Part shown: one piece after another, positions 19,171-26,874 of the stretch
Layout: each line of letters opens with the position of its first letter
How positions within the stretch are numbered: position 1 is the first letter of the stretch
Source: a virus
DNA: 42,773 bases
Direction: 5' to 3' (one strand)
IMG/VR virus record: IMGVR_UViG_3300011013_000028
Coordinates: 1 to 42,773 of that record
The notes under the pieces: generated by a model
The model's input: only the letters and a program-made list of their open reading frames with translations
Told to the model about the DNA's origin: nothing
Database searches by the model: none
Translations under genes and position numbers: made by a program

Positions 19171-19598
19171 TCTTTATTTTTTTGATTTCTATTATAAATT
19201 ATCCACCCAAAAGCTCTACAGCCTGCGTATCTAATATGGTTATCTACTATAAACCACTTCTTTCTGTTATTAGTAGCTTCTGACCATAAGAGCATTTCTT
19301 TGTCAGCAAACTTTCTATTATAAATTAAACTCCTATATAGATAATCATGTACCAAAGCAGCTATCTCAAAATCACCATCTGGTGGAAGTAACCACCACAA
19401 AGCTCTAGGAGTACTACTTAAGTCCCATTCAAAATCCTTAGGGATAACTATTACTGTATTATTAGATAGTTTTATATTAACATCTTTTAGGAGTTTATAT
19501 TTTCTCCATTTATTTGTAGGATGATATAAGCGCTCTTTCTGGATGACTCCACCCTTCTCAAGCTCTTCTCTTACGTTATCTAATGTTATAATTCTCAT
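19167..19598 (-). CDS. DUF1353 family phage protein
   Basis: 143 residues. The block DFEWDLSSTPRALWWLLP, followed by AALVHDYLYRS and an ADKEMLLW element, is characteristic of DUF1353, a family common in tail and lysis regions of tailed phages. The HDYLY histidine/aspartate pair and the preceding D-x-S-S-x-P motif are the conserved features; some authors suspect a hydrolase, but no activity is established to my knowledge. It overlaps the upstream gene by 1 nt and the downstream membrane protein by 4 nt, indicating tight coupling within the fibre-to-tail operon. Confidence 0.75.
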   Translation of the reverse strand: MRIITLDNVREELEKGGVIQKERLYHPTNKWRKYKLLKDVNIKLSNNTVIVIPKDFEWDLSSTPRALWWLLPPDGDFEIAALVHDYLYRSLIYNRKFADKEMLLWSEATNNRKKWFIVDNHIRYAGCRAFGWIIYNRNQKNKE

Positions 19599-19948
19599 TA
19601 TAACTCAGGATCAATAATAGTACAATTACCTACACCTACAAAAGTCTCAAGATGATCCTTAAGAATTGTTAGGGCAGTAGTGTTATTTAATGCGTCAAAT
19701 TCTATTTTAGTTAAATCATCTTTCTTATAATTAAGATTAAATTCATCAACTAAAGGAAGTACTATACCAGAATCATCTTTCCACTGTTGATGTGTTCTAC
19801 TAACGTATAATCCATATTCAACTGCATATGTGGCCACATTCCCAGCCCCATCAGAAGGTAATCTCTTACTTGTGAAATCACATGTAACAACAGCTCCTGA
19901 AGCAACAGCTACTCCACCAATATGTAATATTGCATTTACTTGTATCAT
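19598..19948 (-). CDS. Hypothetical virion-associated protein
   Basis: 116 residues with no recognised family. The first ~50 residues are predicted beta strands (AILHIGGVAVASGAVVTCDF), the C-terminal part contains a helix (NTTALTILKDHLETFVG) and a final cysteine. It has no signal peptide or membrane segment. It sits between small fibre-partner proteins and the DUF1353 gene, so a fibre accessory or chaperone role is possible but unproven. Confidence 0.6.
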   Translation of the reverse strand: MIQVNAILHIGGVAVASGAVVTCDFTSKRLPSDGAGNVATYAVEYGLYVSRTHQQWKDDSGIVLPLVDEFNLNYKKDDLTKIEFDALNNTTALTILKDHLETFVGVGNCTIIDPEL

Positions 19949-19959
19949 TTTCTTTTTTA

Positions 19960-20370
19960 TTAAATAGGTTGACTTAATATAGGAGTTACTAGATCAATTA
20001 CTCCTTGGCTGAAAGTATTATCTATTGGATCAGCCCAAATATTTTGCAAAGTAGCTTTTTTACCCATCTTAAAAGCTTGAATTGCAGCTTCTTTTAGTTC
20101 TGCATAGTCTTGAAATTCAGCAGTTGCTTGATCTATATTTGCCTGAGAAGGTACTCCTCCTGCAATTTCTACAGCTCTTTCTGTAAGACCTGCAGACCAA
20201 GCCTCTTCAAGAATACCTTTATTTTCTTCATAATTAACTCTAGCAATATCTTGACCATCAGGAATTTCCTTCATAGCCTTTACTTTTCCTCTTTTACTTA
20301 TAGTAAGAACATACCTCACTCCGTCTGCATCTGTTAATATTATACTTTTATTTGATACTTGAACTCCCAT
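19960..20370 (-). CDS. Hypothetical protein of the tail-fibre cluster
   Basis: 136 residues from the ATG at 20370, which has the recurrent ATAATTATG context and lies 2 nt after the previous stop; a longer TTG-started version would overlap that gene and is less likely. The first ~35 residues are beta strands (SIILTDADGVRYVLTISKRG). The rest is helical (EENKGILEEAWSAGLTERA, AELKEAAIQAFKMGKK). No known family is recognised. The small size and position behind the large fibre suggest a fibre-associated or assembly protein. Confidence 0.6.
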   Translation of the reverse strand: MGVQVSNKSIILTDADGVRYVLTISKRGKVKAMKEIPDGQDIARVNYEENKGILEEAWSAGLTERAVEIAGGVPSQANIDQATAEFQDYAELKEAAIQAFKMGKKATLQNIWADPIDNTFSQGVIDLVTPILSQPI

Positions 20371-20372
20371 AA

Positions 20373-20900
20373 TTATACTTTTAATATTTCTATTCCTATT
20401 ACCCAAACATTTCCACCATAACTGTCTGCACCTGCTCCTGTAGAGTTTCTTTCTATACTGAACATTAATTCGTCATCTCCTAGAACTCCTCCTGTTAAAT
20501 TTGTTCCAAAAGTATGTTCATAAATCTGTCCTGAAACTTCTGAACTAACATCAATAGTTTCATTAATAGTAGTACCTAAACCATCAGTATCATCTCCTAT
20601 TGTAACAAGTTGATATTGTAAATTAAGTTTTACATTATCAGTACCTCCACCATTACTAGACAATTGGTATCTAATTTTAATTTGAAGATCAGAACCATCA
20701 TAATCTACACCTGCATTCCTTAGAAGCTTATTAACACTCCACTCATCATCAGAAGAACTATCAAAAGACCATTGAAGTCCTCCTCCTAAAGCTCTTAAAA
20801 TACTTACTCCTGAAGTGGCTCCTTCTCCTAAGTTAATTTCAGGTGGAAACCATTGTGCTGGATTTTCTTGTTCTACACTATCTATTATTAATTTACCCAT
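20373..20900 (-). CDS. Putative fibre-associated beta protein
   Basis: 175 residues, beta-rich, G/S/T/D-rich, no cysteine cluster and no membrane segment. The segment LKLNLQYQLVTIGDDTDG-like region and the final VWVIGIEILKV strand suggest a carbohydrate-binding or jelly-roll-type fold. The start again has the ATAATTATG context and lies 2 nt after the fibre gene stop. It may be a tail-fibre tip or a receptor-binding partner; this is an inference from its fold-like composition and position only. Confidence 0.6.
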   Translation of the reverse strand: MGKLIIDSVEQENPAQWFPPEINLGEGATSGVSILRALGGGLQWSFDSSSDDEWSVNKLLRNAGVDYDGSDLQIKIRYQLSSNGGGTDNVKLNLQYQLVTIGDDTDGLGTTINETIDVSSEVSGQIYEHTFGTNLTGGVLGDDELMFSIERNSTGAGADSYGGNVWVIGIEILKV

Positions 20901-20902
20901 AA

Positions 20903-22612
20903 TTATGAAGTTTCTCCGTGTTTAGTGGCAGTCCAATGAACTTCCGTTAAATCGTTAATATTATTTACTCCCATATTAATTATAAAAGAACCTGCAGCTA
21001 CAGATTCAACTATAGGGACATAAGAAGTATCGTTTATAGTTTCACATATAACAGATATTGAATAATCAGCATCAGCAAAAGCAGTACCAAAAGTTACTGT
21101 TGCTGTTTTTGGATTTCCTGTAAAAGTAGCGTTAACTACTCTTCCTGACTTAGTAAATAACGTCCTTCCTTCAATATACTCTCTTGTAGTTAAGGCTGTA
21201 ACTGCTGCAGCATTAATCTCAGCAATAGTACATGTTGAAGCATCAAACACTCCATTAGATTGTACAACCCCTATTTCTGTATTCCCAAAAAAGAAAGATA
21301 AATTACCTTGTCCCCATCTAATTCCTCCTAAATCAGGATTTATAGGATGATTTCTACCATAAGAGATTAATTGATAAATATCTGCATCTGAATTTTTAGA
21401 TTCAATAATAGCAGCCTTTTGATCAGATGAAGATTGATGTGCTCTAATAGTGGCATCAATACTTCCTGCACTTGCTTCACTAATAATTCCTTCTCCTGAT
21501 AAGTACTTCGCATGTAATGCTGAATCAATACTTGTACCAGAGGTATGTCCTGAACCAACACCTACATTACGAGCATTACTGACTTTAAGAGCAGGAAGAT
21601 TTCCTGAAGATTCAACATATAAAGCATATGTAGTATTTAAACTATCTGCTCCTTTAATTTGAAATTGTCCATTTTGAACAATTACTGGCCCTACTGCAAT
21701 TCTATTATCATTAAATATTTCTATAGAGGTTGTGCTAGTGCTGTTTTGTAATAATAATTGTGAAGTTGCAGATGTTGCTCCTGTACCTTTAGCATGTATC
21801 ATAGCATCTGGAGATACTGCTAATGCAGCTGATCCACCTAAGTTAATTCCTATAGCTCCTTTACCAGCAACTGTAAAATAAGTTGTTGCGACTATTCCTG
21901 CAGATAGGTAATGGCTTGAAGTATAATCTACAGTAGAGGTAAGTATAAATGCTGATTTATTATTAACACCATCATTTCTAGTATTACCTAATTGGAATTC
22001 AATATTAGAAGCTCCATTAGCTGTTTGGATAAAATCATACCCACCAGAAGTTAAGTACATGTCATTAAAAGGCCTTGTGGTAGTACCTATTGTAGTACCT
22101 CCTACAGAGAATGGTCTAATAGCAGAAACATTAAAGGAGAAATCTGAAACAGTTCCAAGACCTTCAACTCCTGCTCCACTAATACCATCATCAGAATAAA
22201 AAGCAAAGCCATTTGCATCATTAGTGACAAGTCTAAAAGTTGTAGTTCCATTCCTAGAATTAAGTAGTAGATCAGTATCACCACTTACAGGATCATTAAG
22301 AGTTAATACATTTTTAAAAGCATCTCTATTTTGATTCTCAATAAACAGTAGATCACCATCAGTATCAGATACAATATTAAATACTGCAGTTGTTCCTGAA
22401 GCAATGCCTCCTTTACTAAATGTTATACTGTCTGTAATAGTGGCTATTCTAGCTGCTCCTATAGTGTCATTAGCAGTATATAAAGTATCACCTCCAGAAA
22501 GATCTGCTATAGTAGCAAATACATTCCCTGCACTGGGAGAAGCAGCTCCAATAGCTGCATTGAATTCGTCAATAGGTAAATACCTTGATATATTGCTATT
22601 AGCTGTACTCAT
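20903..22612 (-). CDS. Tail fibre protein (receptor-binding candidate)
   Basis: 569 residues, S/T/N/G-rich with repeating short strands. Two similar segments (MIHAKGTGATSATSQLLL and ALHAKYLSGEGIISEASA) suggest an internal repeat as in trimeric fibre shafts. The N-terminal ~35 residues (YLPIDEFNAAIGAASPSAGN) may attach to the virion. The C-terminal ~90 residues (TFTGNPKTATVTFGTAFADA onward) look like a compact H-type-lectin-like or similar knob domain with alternating strands. This is the best candidate for host-receptor recognition. It lies directly downstream of a small structural protein and upstream of three small partners. Confidence 0.75.
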   Translation of the reverse strand: MSTANSNISRYLPIDEFNAAIGAASPSAGNVFATIADLSGGDTLYTANDTIGAARIATITDSITFSKGGIASGTTAVFNIVSDTDGDLLFIENQNRDAFKNVLTLNDPVSGDTDLLLNSRNGTTTFRLVTNDANGFAFYSDDGISGAGVEGLGTVSDFSFNVSAIRPFSVGGTTIGTTTRPFNDMYLTSGGYDFIQTANGASNIEFQLGNTRNDGVNNKSAFILTSTVDYTSSHYLSAGIVATTYFTVAGKGAIGINLGGSAALAVSPDAMIHAKGTGATSATSQLLLQNSTSTTSIEIFNDNRIAVGPVIVQNGQFQIKGADSLNTTYALYVESSGNLPALKVSNARNVGVGSGHTSGTSIDSALHAKYLSGEGIISEASAGSIDATIRAHQSSSDQKAAIIESKNSDADIYQLISYGRNHPINPDLGGIRWGQGNLSFFFGNTEIGVVQSNGVFDASTCTIAEINAAAVTALTTREYIEGRTLFTKSGRVVNATFTGNPKTATVTFGTAFADADYSISVICETINDTSYVPIVESVAAGSFIINMGVNNINDLTEVHWTATKHGETS

Positions 22613-22613
22613 C

Positions 22614-23234
22614 TTATACTATAGTTATAATTACTAATTCTGTTCCTGTGCCATCATAGGCAAATGCTGCTAAGGTATCTTCTTCACCTCCTGCTACAAA
22701 GCTAAAAGATTCTCCTGGCTTAATATTATTAGTTCCTCCTAGAATATCTCCATCTGCTGCTCCTGCATTAAATACAGTGATGCTTCTAGCACCTGCTGCA
22801 ATTGGAGAGCCTGTAGTATCAGTTCTTCTAGCAATAGCTTGAGTCCTAGCAGTTGTAGCTAAGGATACTGGTTGAGTTTCTGTTAGGTCTGCTTTAAGCT
22901 CTAGTTCTGTTAGGATTGAAGTCAAGATTGCTGTAGTATCACATACCCTTAGATCTCCAGGAACTGGTGGTATCACTACTGTTCCAGTAGCGTCTACATA
23001 ATCTATAGTTATAGTATCATCTGTCTCATCTTTTTGCATTCTCATGAGATAGATAATACCTGTTGTGATATCTCTAACACATTTAACTTCAAAATCAAAG
23101 TCTTTGGCAAGTTCTGCCAATATCAATAATTGAGTAGCTTCAGTAGCCCCAGCACCAGCTGCAGCAACCATTTGATGTAGTATGAGATTTCTTTTATCGT
23201 TTGAAGTTGTTACTCCTCCTCTGTTTTGGCTCAT
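22614..23234 (-). CDS. Putative fibre/attachment structural protein
   Basis: 206 residues. The N-terminus is a short polar stretch (SQNRGGVTTSNDKRN), then a helix (LILAELAKDFDFEVKCVRD). A central linker rich in P and V precedes a predicted beta domain (ITVFNAGAADGDILGGTNNI onward) that resembles cupin-like or decoration domains in phage tail proteins. It overlaps the spanin-like gene by 1 nt and precedes the fibre gene with one intervening base, suggesting it is a fibre adaptor. No family is recognised with certainty. Confidence 0.62.
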   Translation of the reverse strand: MSQNRGGVTTSNDKRNLILHQMVAAAGAGATEATQLLILAELAKDFDFEVKCVRDITTGIIYLMRMQKDETDDTITIDYVDATGTVVIPPVPGDLRVCDTTAILTSILTELELKADLTETQPVSLATTARTQAIARRTDTTGSPIAAGARSITVFNAGAADGDILGGTNNIKPGESFSFVAGGEEDTLAAFAYDGTGTELVIITIV

Positions 23235-23836
23235 TACTTAAATTTTATTAGTTTCTTAAATCCTACATTATGTGTACCATCAATGAGTCCATATCTATAG
23301 GAGAATAAATTATCTTTCTTATCCTTAAAGCTTATTGCTGGGGAGATATTAAAAGTATTATTCCCACCACCAACTTCTAAACCTAGGTATGCTTGTCTAG
23401 TTTTAAGTACTAGTTCTGTAGTGTTAGTAACAATTCTATCTACAAAAATAGAATCTGTTTTCAATATATACTTAGGAAATTTAGGCACATAAGTAAGTTT
23501 CTGATCTACGAGTACACCATCTACTTTAGAGTGAATAGTTCCTACAATTAGAGAATCCTCATAAGGATTGTCATATACATTTAATTGAGTTATAGTGTCG
23601 TATACAGGGATTGTTACAAACACAGGAGTTTCTACTTCTATAGAATCATAAAAAGGCACAGTATCTGTAACAGTCTTATAATTATAATAAGTAGTAGTAT
23701 CAGTAGTTTGATTTAACACATGATACTCTCCTTCAGGACAAGGTTTTTCGATAATCCTATTCTCTTCACATCCTTTAAACAAGAATACGCAAATAGCTCC
23801 TACCACTACACCTGCTATGAAATCCTTATATACCAT
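23234..23836 (-). CDS. Membrane-anchored periplasmic protein (spanin-like candidate)
   Basis: 200 residues. A single N-terminal membrane segment (residues ~5-20, FIAGVVVGAICVFLFKGC) ends in a cysteine; the FKGC site is a poor lipobox, so an anchored rather than lipid-modified protein is more likely. The remainder is a beta-rich, Y/T/V/D-rich domain (TDTTTYYNYKTVTDTVPFYD) with strand-like C-terminus. Immediately after the endolysin gene (1-nt overlap), this fits a spanin or unimolecular-spanin-like role in outer-membrane disruption. That role is inferred from topology and location. Confidence 0.6.
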   Translation of the reverse strand: MVYKDFIAGVVVGAICVFLFKGCEENRIIEKPCPEGEYHVLNQTTDTTTYYNYKTVTDTVPFYDSIEVETPVFVTIPVYDTITQLNVYDNPYEDSLIVGTIHSKVDGVLVDQKLTYVPKFPKYILKTDSIFVDRIVTNTTELVLKTRQAYLGLEVGGGNNTFNISPAISFKDKKDNLFSYRYGLIDGTHNVGFKKLIKFK

Positions 23837-24351
23837 TAATTAGGTTTAATAAAGCCTAACATTCTTAGGCCATGATTTTTCTTAAAATCTATTTTTCTTT
23901 TCTTTTCTGCTACAGTATAGCCTTCTCTACCACCTCTAGCATTAGTATTACCTTCAATGGTTTTAATATAACCATTATCTAACACTTCTGCAACAATAGC
24001 TGCATGCCCTGTTGTTTTTGCTTTACCATCTCTATATGTTTGCCATATAACAACATCTCCTGGTTCTGGAGTCTTAGATGTCCAACCAAGACTTTTAAAG
24101 TGTCTAAAGGTTCTTACAGTTCCTGCAGAGAACTCTTCATCAATTATTTCAGTAGACTTATTAAAGTCTTTATAGGCTAATACCCAACATAATTCTGTAA
24201 ATAGACAGCACCACGCATAACCATCTTGGAAACCTACAGAGTCCATCTTATCCTCAAAATCTGCATCTTTGAAGCCCATGTTACCTTTCTTCTCTTCTTG
24301 ACCTATAAAGTCATAAGCGTAACTCAATATTCCTCCTCTAAGTGTTTCCAT
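23836..24351 (-). CDS. CHAP/NlpC-P60-type endolysin
   Basis: 171 residues. The catalytic core of a cysteine peptidase is visible: YAWCCLF with the nucleophile at C48 (or C49), GDVVIWQ, GHAAIV with H116, and the EGNTN block around N135. These are the Cys-His-Asn elements of CHAP and related amidases/endopeptidases that cut peptidoglycan. There is no signal peptide, so a holin is expected to release it; two small membrane proteins lie just upstream. The start overlaps the upstream gene's stop by 1 nt. Substrate bond specificity cannot be read from the sequence. Confidence 0.83.
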   Translation of the reverse strand: METLRGGILSYAYDFIGQEEKKGNMGFKDADFEDKMDSVGFQDGYAWCCLFTELCWVLAYKDFNKSTEIIDEEFSAGTVRTFRHFKSLGWTSKTPEPGDVVIWQTYRDGKAKTTGHAAIVAEVLDNGYIKTIEGNTNARGGREGYTVAEKKRKIDFKKNHGLRMLGFIKPN

Positions 24352-24680
24352 TAATATCCTTCTTTTCCTTTTATATACTCTAAGCTCTTCTCTAAGGTCC
24401 TCAATCTACTTTCATGGTCCTTACCTATCTCCATAGCTCTAGAGTATCTCTTATCGCTTCTTTGAGCTTGTAATTCGTGTTCTGTTGCTAACTCTTCTTT
24501 AAGGAGTTTAATTTCCTTATCAAATTTTTCTGTTAGCGTTTTAATTTCTTCTTTGTGAGCTTTCTCGTTATTCTTTATATTCTGTGTATTATCCCCTACT
24601 TGATAATAATTTAATATTAAAGCTATTCCAAGTATTGCTAAGTGAGGAGCATACTTACTCGCTGCCTCCTTGAATGTCAT
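24351..24680 (-). CDS. Membrane-anchored coiled-coil protein (lysis cassette)
   Basis: 109 residues from the ATG at 24680; a longer version would start at TTG inside the upstream holin-like gene. The region ASKYAPHLAILGIALILNYY is a membrane segment, followed by a long charged coiled coil (NNEKAHKEEIKTLTEKFDKE onward) to the end. The layout matches an i-spanin or a coiled-coil holin partner. It overlaps the upstream gene by ~26 nt and the endolysin gene by 1 nt, so it belongs to the lysis cassette. Confidence 0.66.
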   Translation of the reverse strand: MTFKEAASKYAPHLAILGIALILNYYQVGDNTQNIKNNEKAHKEEIKTLTEKFDKEIKLLKEELATEHELQAQRSDKRYSRAMEIGKDHESRLRTLEKSLEYIKGKEGY

Positions 24681-24870
24681 CTTTATCTGATTTTCTAAAA
24701 GAATCTCCAAAAATATAACCTGTACCTATAGATAGAATACCTGCTACACAAGTAGAAGCTAATCCTTCCATATCTTCTTTTACACCTGCCATAGCTAGAA
24801 ACCCTAGGAATACAATAACCCCTAAAGCTAATTTAAATCTGGTTTTCTTTGTGCTGTTTAAAAATTTCAT
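24655..24870 (-). CDS. Holin-like protein
   Basis: 71 residues with two hydrophobic segments: residues ~13-28 (LALGVIVFLGFLAMAG) and ~37-55 (STCVAGILSIGTGYIFG). The ends are charged (KKTR at the N-terminus, RKSDKDD at the C-terminus). Small size, two membrane spans and location one gene before the endolysin fit a class II holin. It starts 1 nt after the previous stop and overlaps the next gene. Confidence 0.66.
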   Translation of the reverse strand: MKFLNSTKKTRFKLALGVIVFLGFLAMAGVKEDMEGLASTCVAGILSIGTGYIFGDSFRKSDKDDIQGGSE

Positions 24871-24871
24871 A

Positions 24872-25186
24872 TTAACAAGTTTCTAATTCTGCTTCTGGTA
24901 ATGGGAAGCATATATCACAATATTCTGCAAACTTTTCAAATACATCATCTAATACACATGTATCAAAGATGTTAATGTCATCTTGTTCTGCTGTAGTTAA
25001 AGTATCATCTACAGTATAACATTTAAGTACTTCTAATAAAATAATAAAATATTCAAATAATTTAATCTCCTCTACACATGCAGTCCCAAACCTTTGTTTA
25101 TTCCTGATTACTGTCGCCTTTTCAGCAAGACAGCAGCCAATGAGCTGTAATCTAACATCAAAATTTTGTTTAGGTAATTTAATCAT
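24872..25186 (-). CDS. Small cysteine-rich protein of the fibre cluster
   Basis: 104 residues with 8 cysteines (LIGCCLAEK, TACVEE, LKCYTVDD, DTCVLDD, EYCDICFPL, and a C-terminal C). Helical, acidic at its end, with no signal peptide. Last of four consecutive cysteine-rich genes and overlapping the collagen-like protein by 1 nt. It resembles the C-terminal helical cysteine domain of the 26259-26831 product (paired CC, repeated acidic helix), hinting at a shared module. Function unknown. Confidence 0.62.
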   Translation of the reverse strand: MIKLPKQNFDVRLQLIGCCLAEKATVIRNKQRFGTACVEEIKLFEYFIILLEVLKCYTVDDTLTTAEQDDINIFDTCVLDDVFEKFAEYCDICFPLPEAELETC

Positions 25187-25671
25187 TATGCTATTTTAAA
25201 AATCATCCAAGAGAACTGCTTAGTGCTAATGTTATTAGCATTGTTCTTTAAGACTTTAACTTCAATGGTTTGACCATTAGTAACAGTTCCTTTATATACA
25301 AAACTGTCTGTAGTATAAAAAGGCGCTGATAAAGTTCCTTGTACTGAAGGTCCCCAGTTGGCTACTTCAACACCACTTACGAATAATTTGATGTTACCAC
25401 TAGCATCTGGATCATAAGTGTCAAGTAGATTAATCATTACAGCGTATTCACCATTAACCCCTGTAAGGGTATGACTCATACCTGTAACTACAGTATCTAC
25501 ACCATTTACCCAAGAGATATCTACAGCCTGTAGATCAAAGTGTTCAAATACTACACCATCAGAACCATCTGCACCTGCAGGACCTGTTGGACCTGTAGCA
25601 CCAGTTGCTCCTGTAGCTCCTGTGGCACCTGTTGGGCCTACTGGTAAACATGTACTGTTGCAATCACACAT
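25186..25671 (-). CDS. Collagen-like head/tail fibre protein with Cys-rich N-terminus
   Basis: 161 residues. The N-terminus is MCDCNSTC, followed by eight or more Gly-x-x triplets (GPTGATGATGATG..., residues ~12-38) forming a short collagen-like triple-helix shaft. The remaining ~120 residues are a beta domain (VVTGMSHTLTGVNGEYAVMI and EVANWGPSVQGTLSAPF) that probably forms a trimeric knob. Such short collagen-like fibres are typical of phage capsid or tail decorations. The 13-nt gap before the next gene contains only A/T-rich sequence. Confidence 0.72.
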   Translation of the reverse strand: MCDCNSTCLPVGPTGATGATGATGATGPTGPAGADGSDGVVFEHFDLQAVDISWVNGVDTVVTGMSHTLTGVNGEYAVMINLLDTYDPDASGNIKLFVSGVEVANWGPSVQGTLSAPFYTTDSFVYKGTVTNGQTIEVKVLKNNANNISTKQFSWMIFKIA

Positions 25672-25684
25672 AAGTTTTTAATTA

Positions 25685-26254
25685 TTAAGTTAACACTAAT
25701 TCAATGTCTTGAGTCCTTGTTCCACAAGTAGCAGTTGTAAAAGTAAGAGTAAAAGTATAAGTACCTACTGCAAGTGCTCCACCTGTCCAGCTTATCTGTA
25801 AGGCATTATTAACACCTGGGGTAGACTCTGTACCAGGAATAGTTAAAGTAGCCGCTGTAGGACCTCCTATTTCACCCATAACAAAGCTAGGATCTGGTGG
25901 GCTAGTAAATGATATAACAACATCTTCTGAACAGTTGTTTCTATCTAGCCATACACCCATATCATCTGCAGTACCTGCTGCTGCATCTCCTCCTAATAAG
26001 GAATGCCCTGGATTAGCTACACCGTCTGTAGCACTTGGAAGTAATAGGTTAAATGAGTTATTAACTCCTACACCTAGATTACCTATAAGAGTCCAAGTAG
26101 CTCCTATGTATTCATATACATCATTAGTATCTAGGTCTACATAAAAAATTTGATTGTTAGTTGGAGCTGCTACTGGAACACCATTTCCTGATGTCCAACC
26201 AAAACCAATTGGTCCTTGAGGACCTCTACTGCAACATGAAGTACAATTACACAT
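25685..26254 (-). CDS. Cys-rich fibre protein with GPQGP start
   Basis: 189 residues. The N-terminus MCNCTSCCSRGPQGPIG parallels the collagen-like neighbour, with four cysteines then a degenerate Gly-x-x stretch. Next comes a common fibre module (NNQIFYVDLDTNDVYEY, ATWTLIG), then an immunoglobulin-like beta domain with two cysteines (NNCSEDVVISF, TTATCGTRTQ). It is probably a head-fibre or decoration protein forming trimers stabilised through the N-terminal cysteines. The role is inferred from domain style. Confidence 0.68.
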   Translation of the reverse strand: MCNCTSCCSRGPQGPIGFGWTSGNGVPVAAPTNNQIFYVDLDTNDVYEYIGATWTLIGNLGVGVNNSFNLLLPSATDGVANPGHSLLGGDAAAGTADDMGVWLDRNNCSEDVVISFTSPPDPSFVMGEIGGPTAATLTIPGTESTPGVNNALQISWTGGALAVGTYTFTLTFTTATCGTRTQDIELVLT

Positions 26255-26258
26255 AAAA

Positions 26259-26831
26259 TTAACAATTTTTACACTGCTCTGGGTCAGTTAGTCTGTCTAT
26301 AATATCTATTAGGTCTTGGAATTTATCTACTTTACCACAGCAAGCTGCTGCTTTTAAAGCTAGTAAATATGTCCAAGCTAGTAATGCTTTATCCAATTCA
26401 TTATTTGGTTTTCCTGCACATGGATCACAACCACAATCTATATCTAGAGTAGCTATTAAATTATTAACAGCTGTAGCTGTGTTACAGTAAAAGAAAAAGG
26501 ACTTCGGTGTACTATAGCTACTGGCTGTAGTGATAGTCCACTCAATGTAATATACACCATCTGGAATAGCTGAACCTGCAGCTAAGCCTATTTGTGAAGG
26601 TAATACAGTGACTGCCTGATCATTTTGAACTTCTGTAGTAATATCAATTGCATACACTACATTGTTAGGATCAGTAATATTTAACGCACTAGCAGTTACA
26701 TCTCCCCTACCATCATTAGGGAATCCCCAACCACCTGTGTTGTCACTATTATTATAATCTCCTGTTAAGTCAACAAAAGTTAACTCATCACAACAGGAAT
26801 CAATACATACATTAAATTTGGGTTCTAGCAT
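26259..26831 (-). CDS. Cys-rich Bacteroidota phage structural protein
   Basis: 190 residues with 11 cysteines. The N-terminal motif (NVCIDSCCDELTFVDLTGDY, then GGWGFPNDGRG) is one I recall from several Bacteroidota phage structural proteins with a beta-sandwich. The C-terminus is a separate helical cysteine module (DCGCDPC, AACCGKVDKF, EQCKNC). No membrane segment. It opens the cysteine-rich fibre cluster just after a hairpin terminator. It could be the base or assembly platform for the two fibre proteins that follow; that is an inference. Confidence 0.62.
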   Translation of the reverse strand: MLEPKFNVCIDSCCDELTFVDLTGDYNNSDNTGGWGFPNDGRGDVTASALNITDPNNVVYAIDITTEVQNDQAVTVLPSQIGLAAGSAIPDGVYYIEWTITTASSYSTPKSFFFYCNTATAVNNLIATLDIDCGCDPCAGKPNNELDKALLAWTYLLALKAAACCGKVDKFQDLIDIIDRLTDPEQCKNC

Positions 26832-26844
26832 GAGAAAAGTATAA

Positions 26845-26865
26845 GGGCAGAGTTAGACCCTGCCC
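26845..26865 (-). terminator. Hairpin terminator/attenuator after the head genes
   Basis: GGGCAG and CTGCCC form a 6-bp GC-rich stem with a 9-nt loop. On the minus strand it is followed by TTATACTTTT, a weak U-tract. It lies in the 43-nt gap between the 327-residue head protein gene and the cysteine-rich fibre cluster, where no new promoter is visible, so it may only attenuate read-through. Confidence 0.55.
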
Positions 26866-26874
26866 ATTATTAAA

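Noticed and set aside
25186-25671. Triplet repeats in the collagen-like gene as a DNA repeat or CRISPR-like array
   Set aside because: The repeat is explained by Gly-x-x coding in a short fibre shaft; no spacers or longer direct repeats are present.
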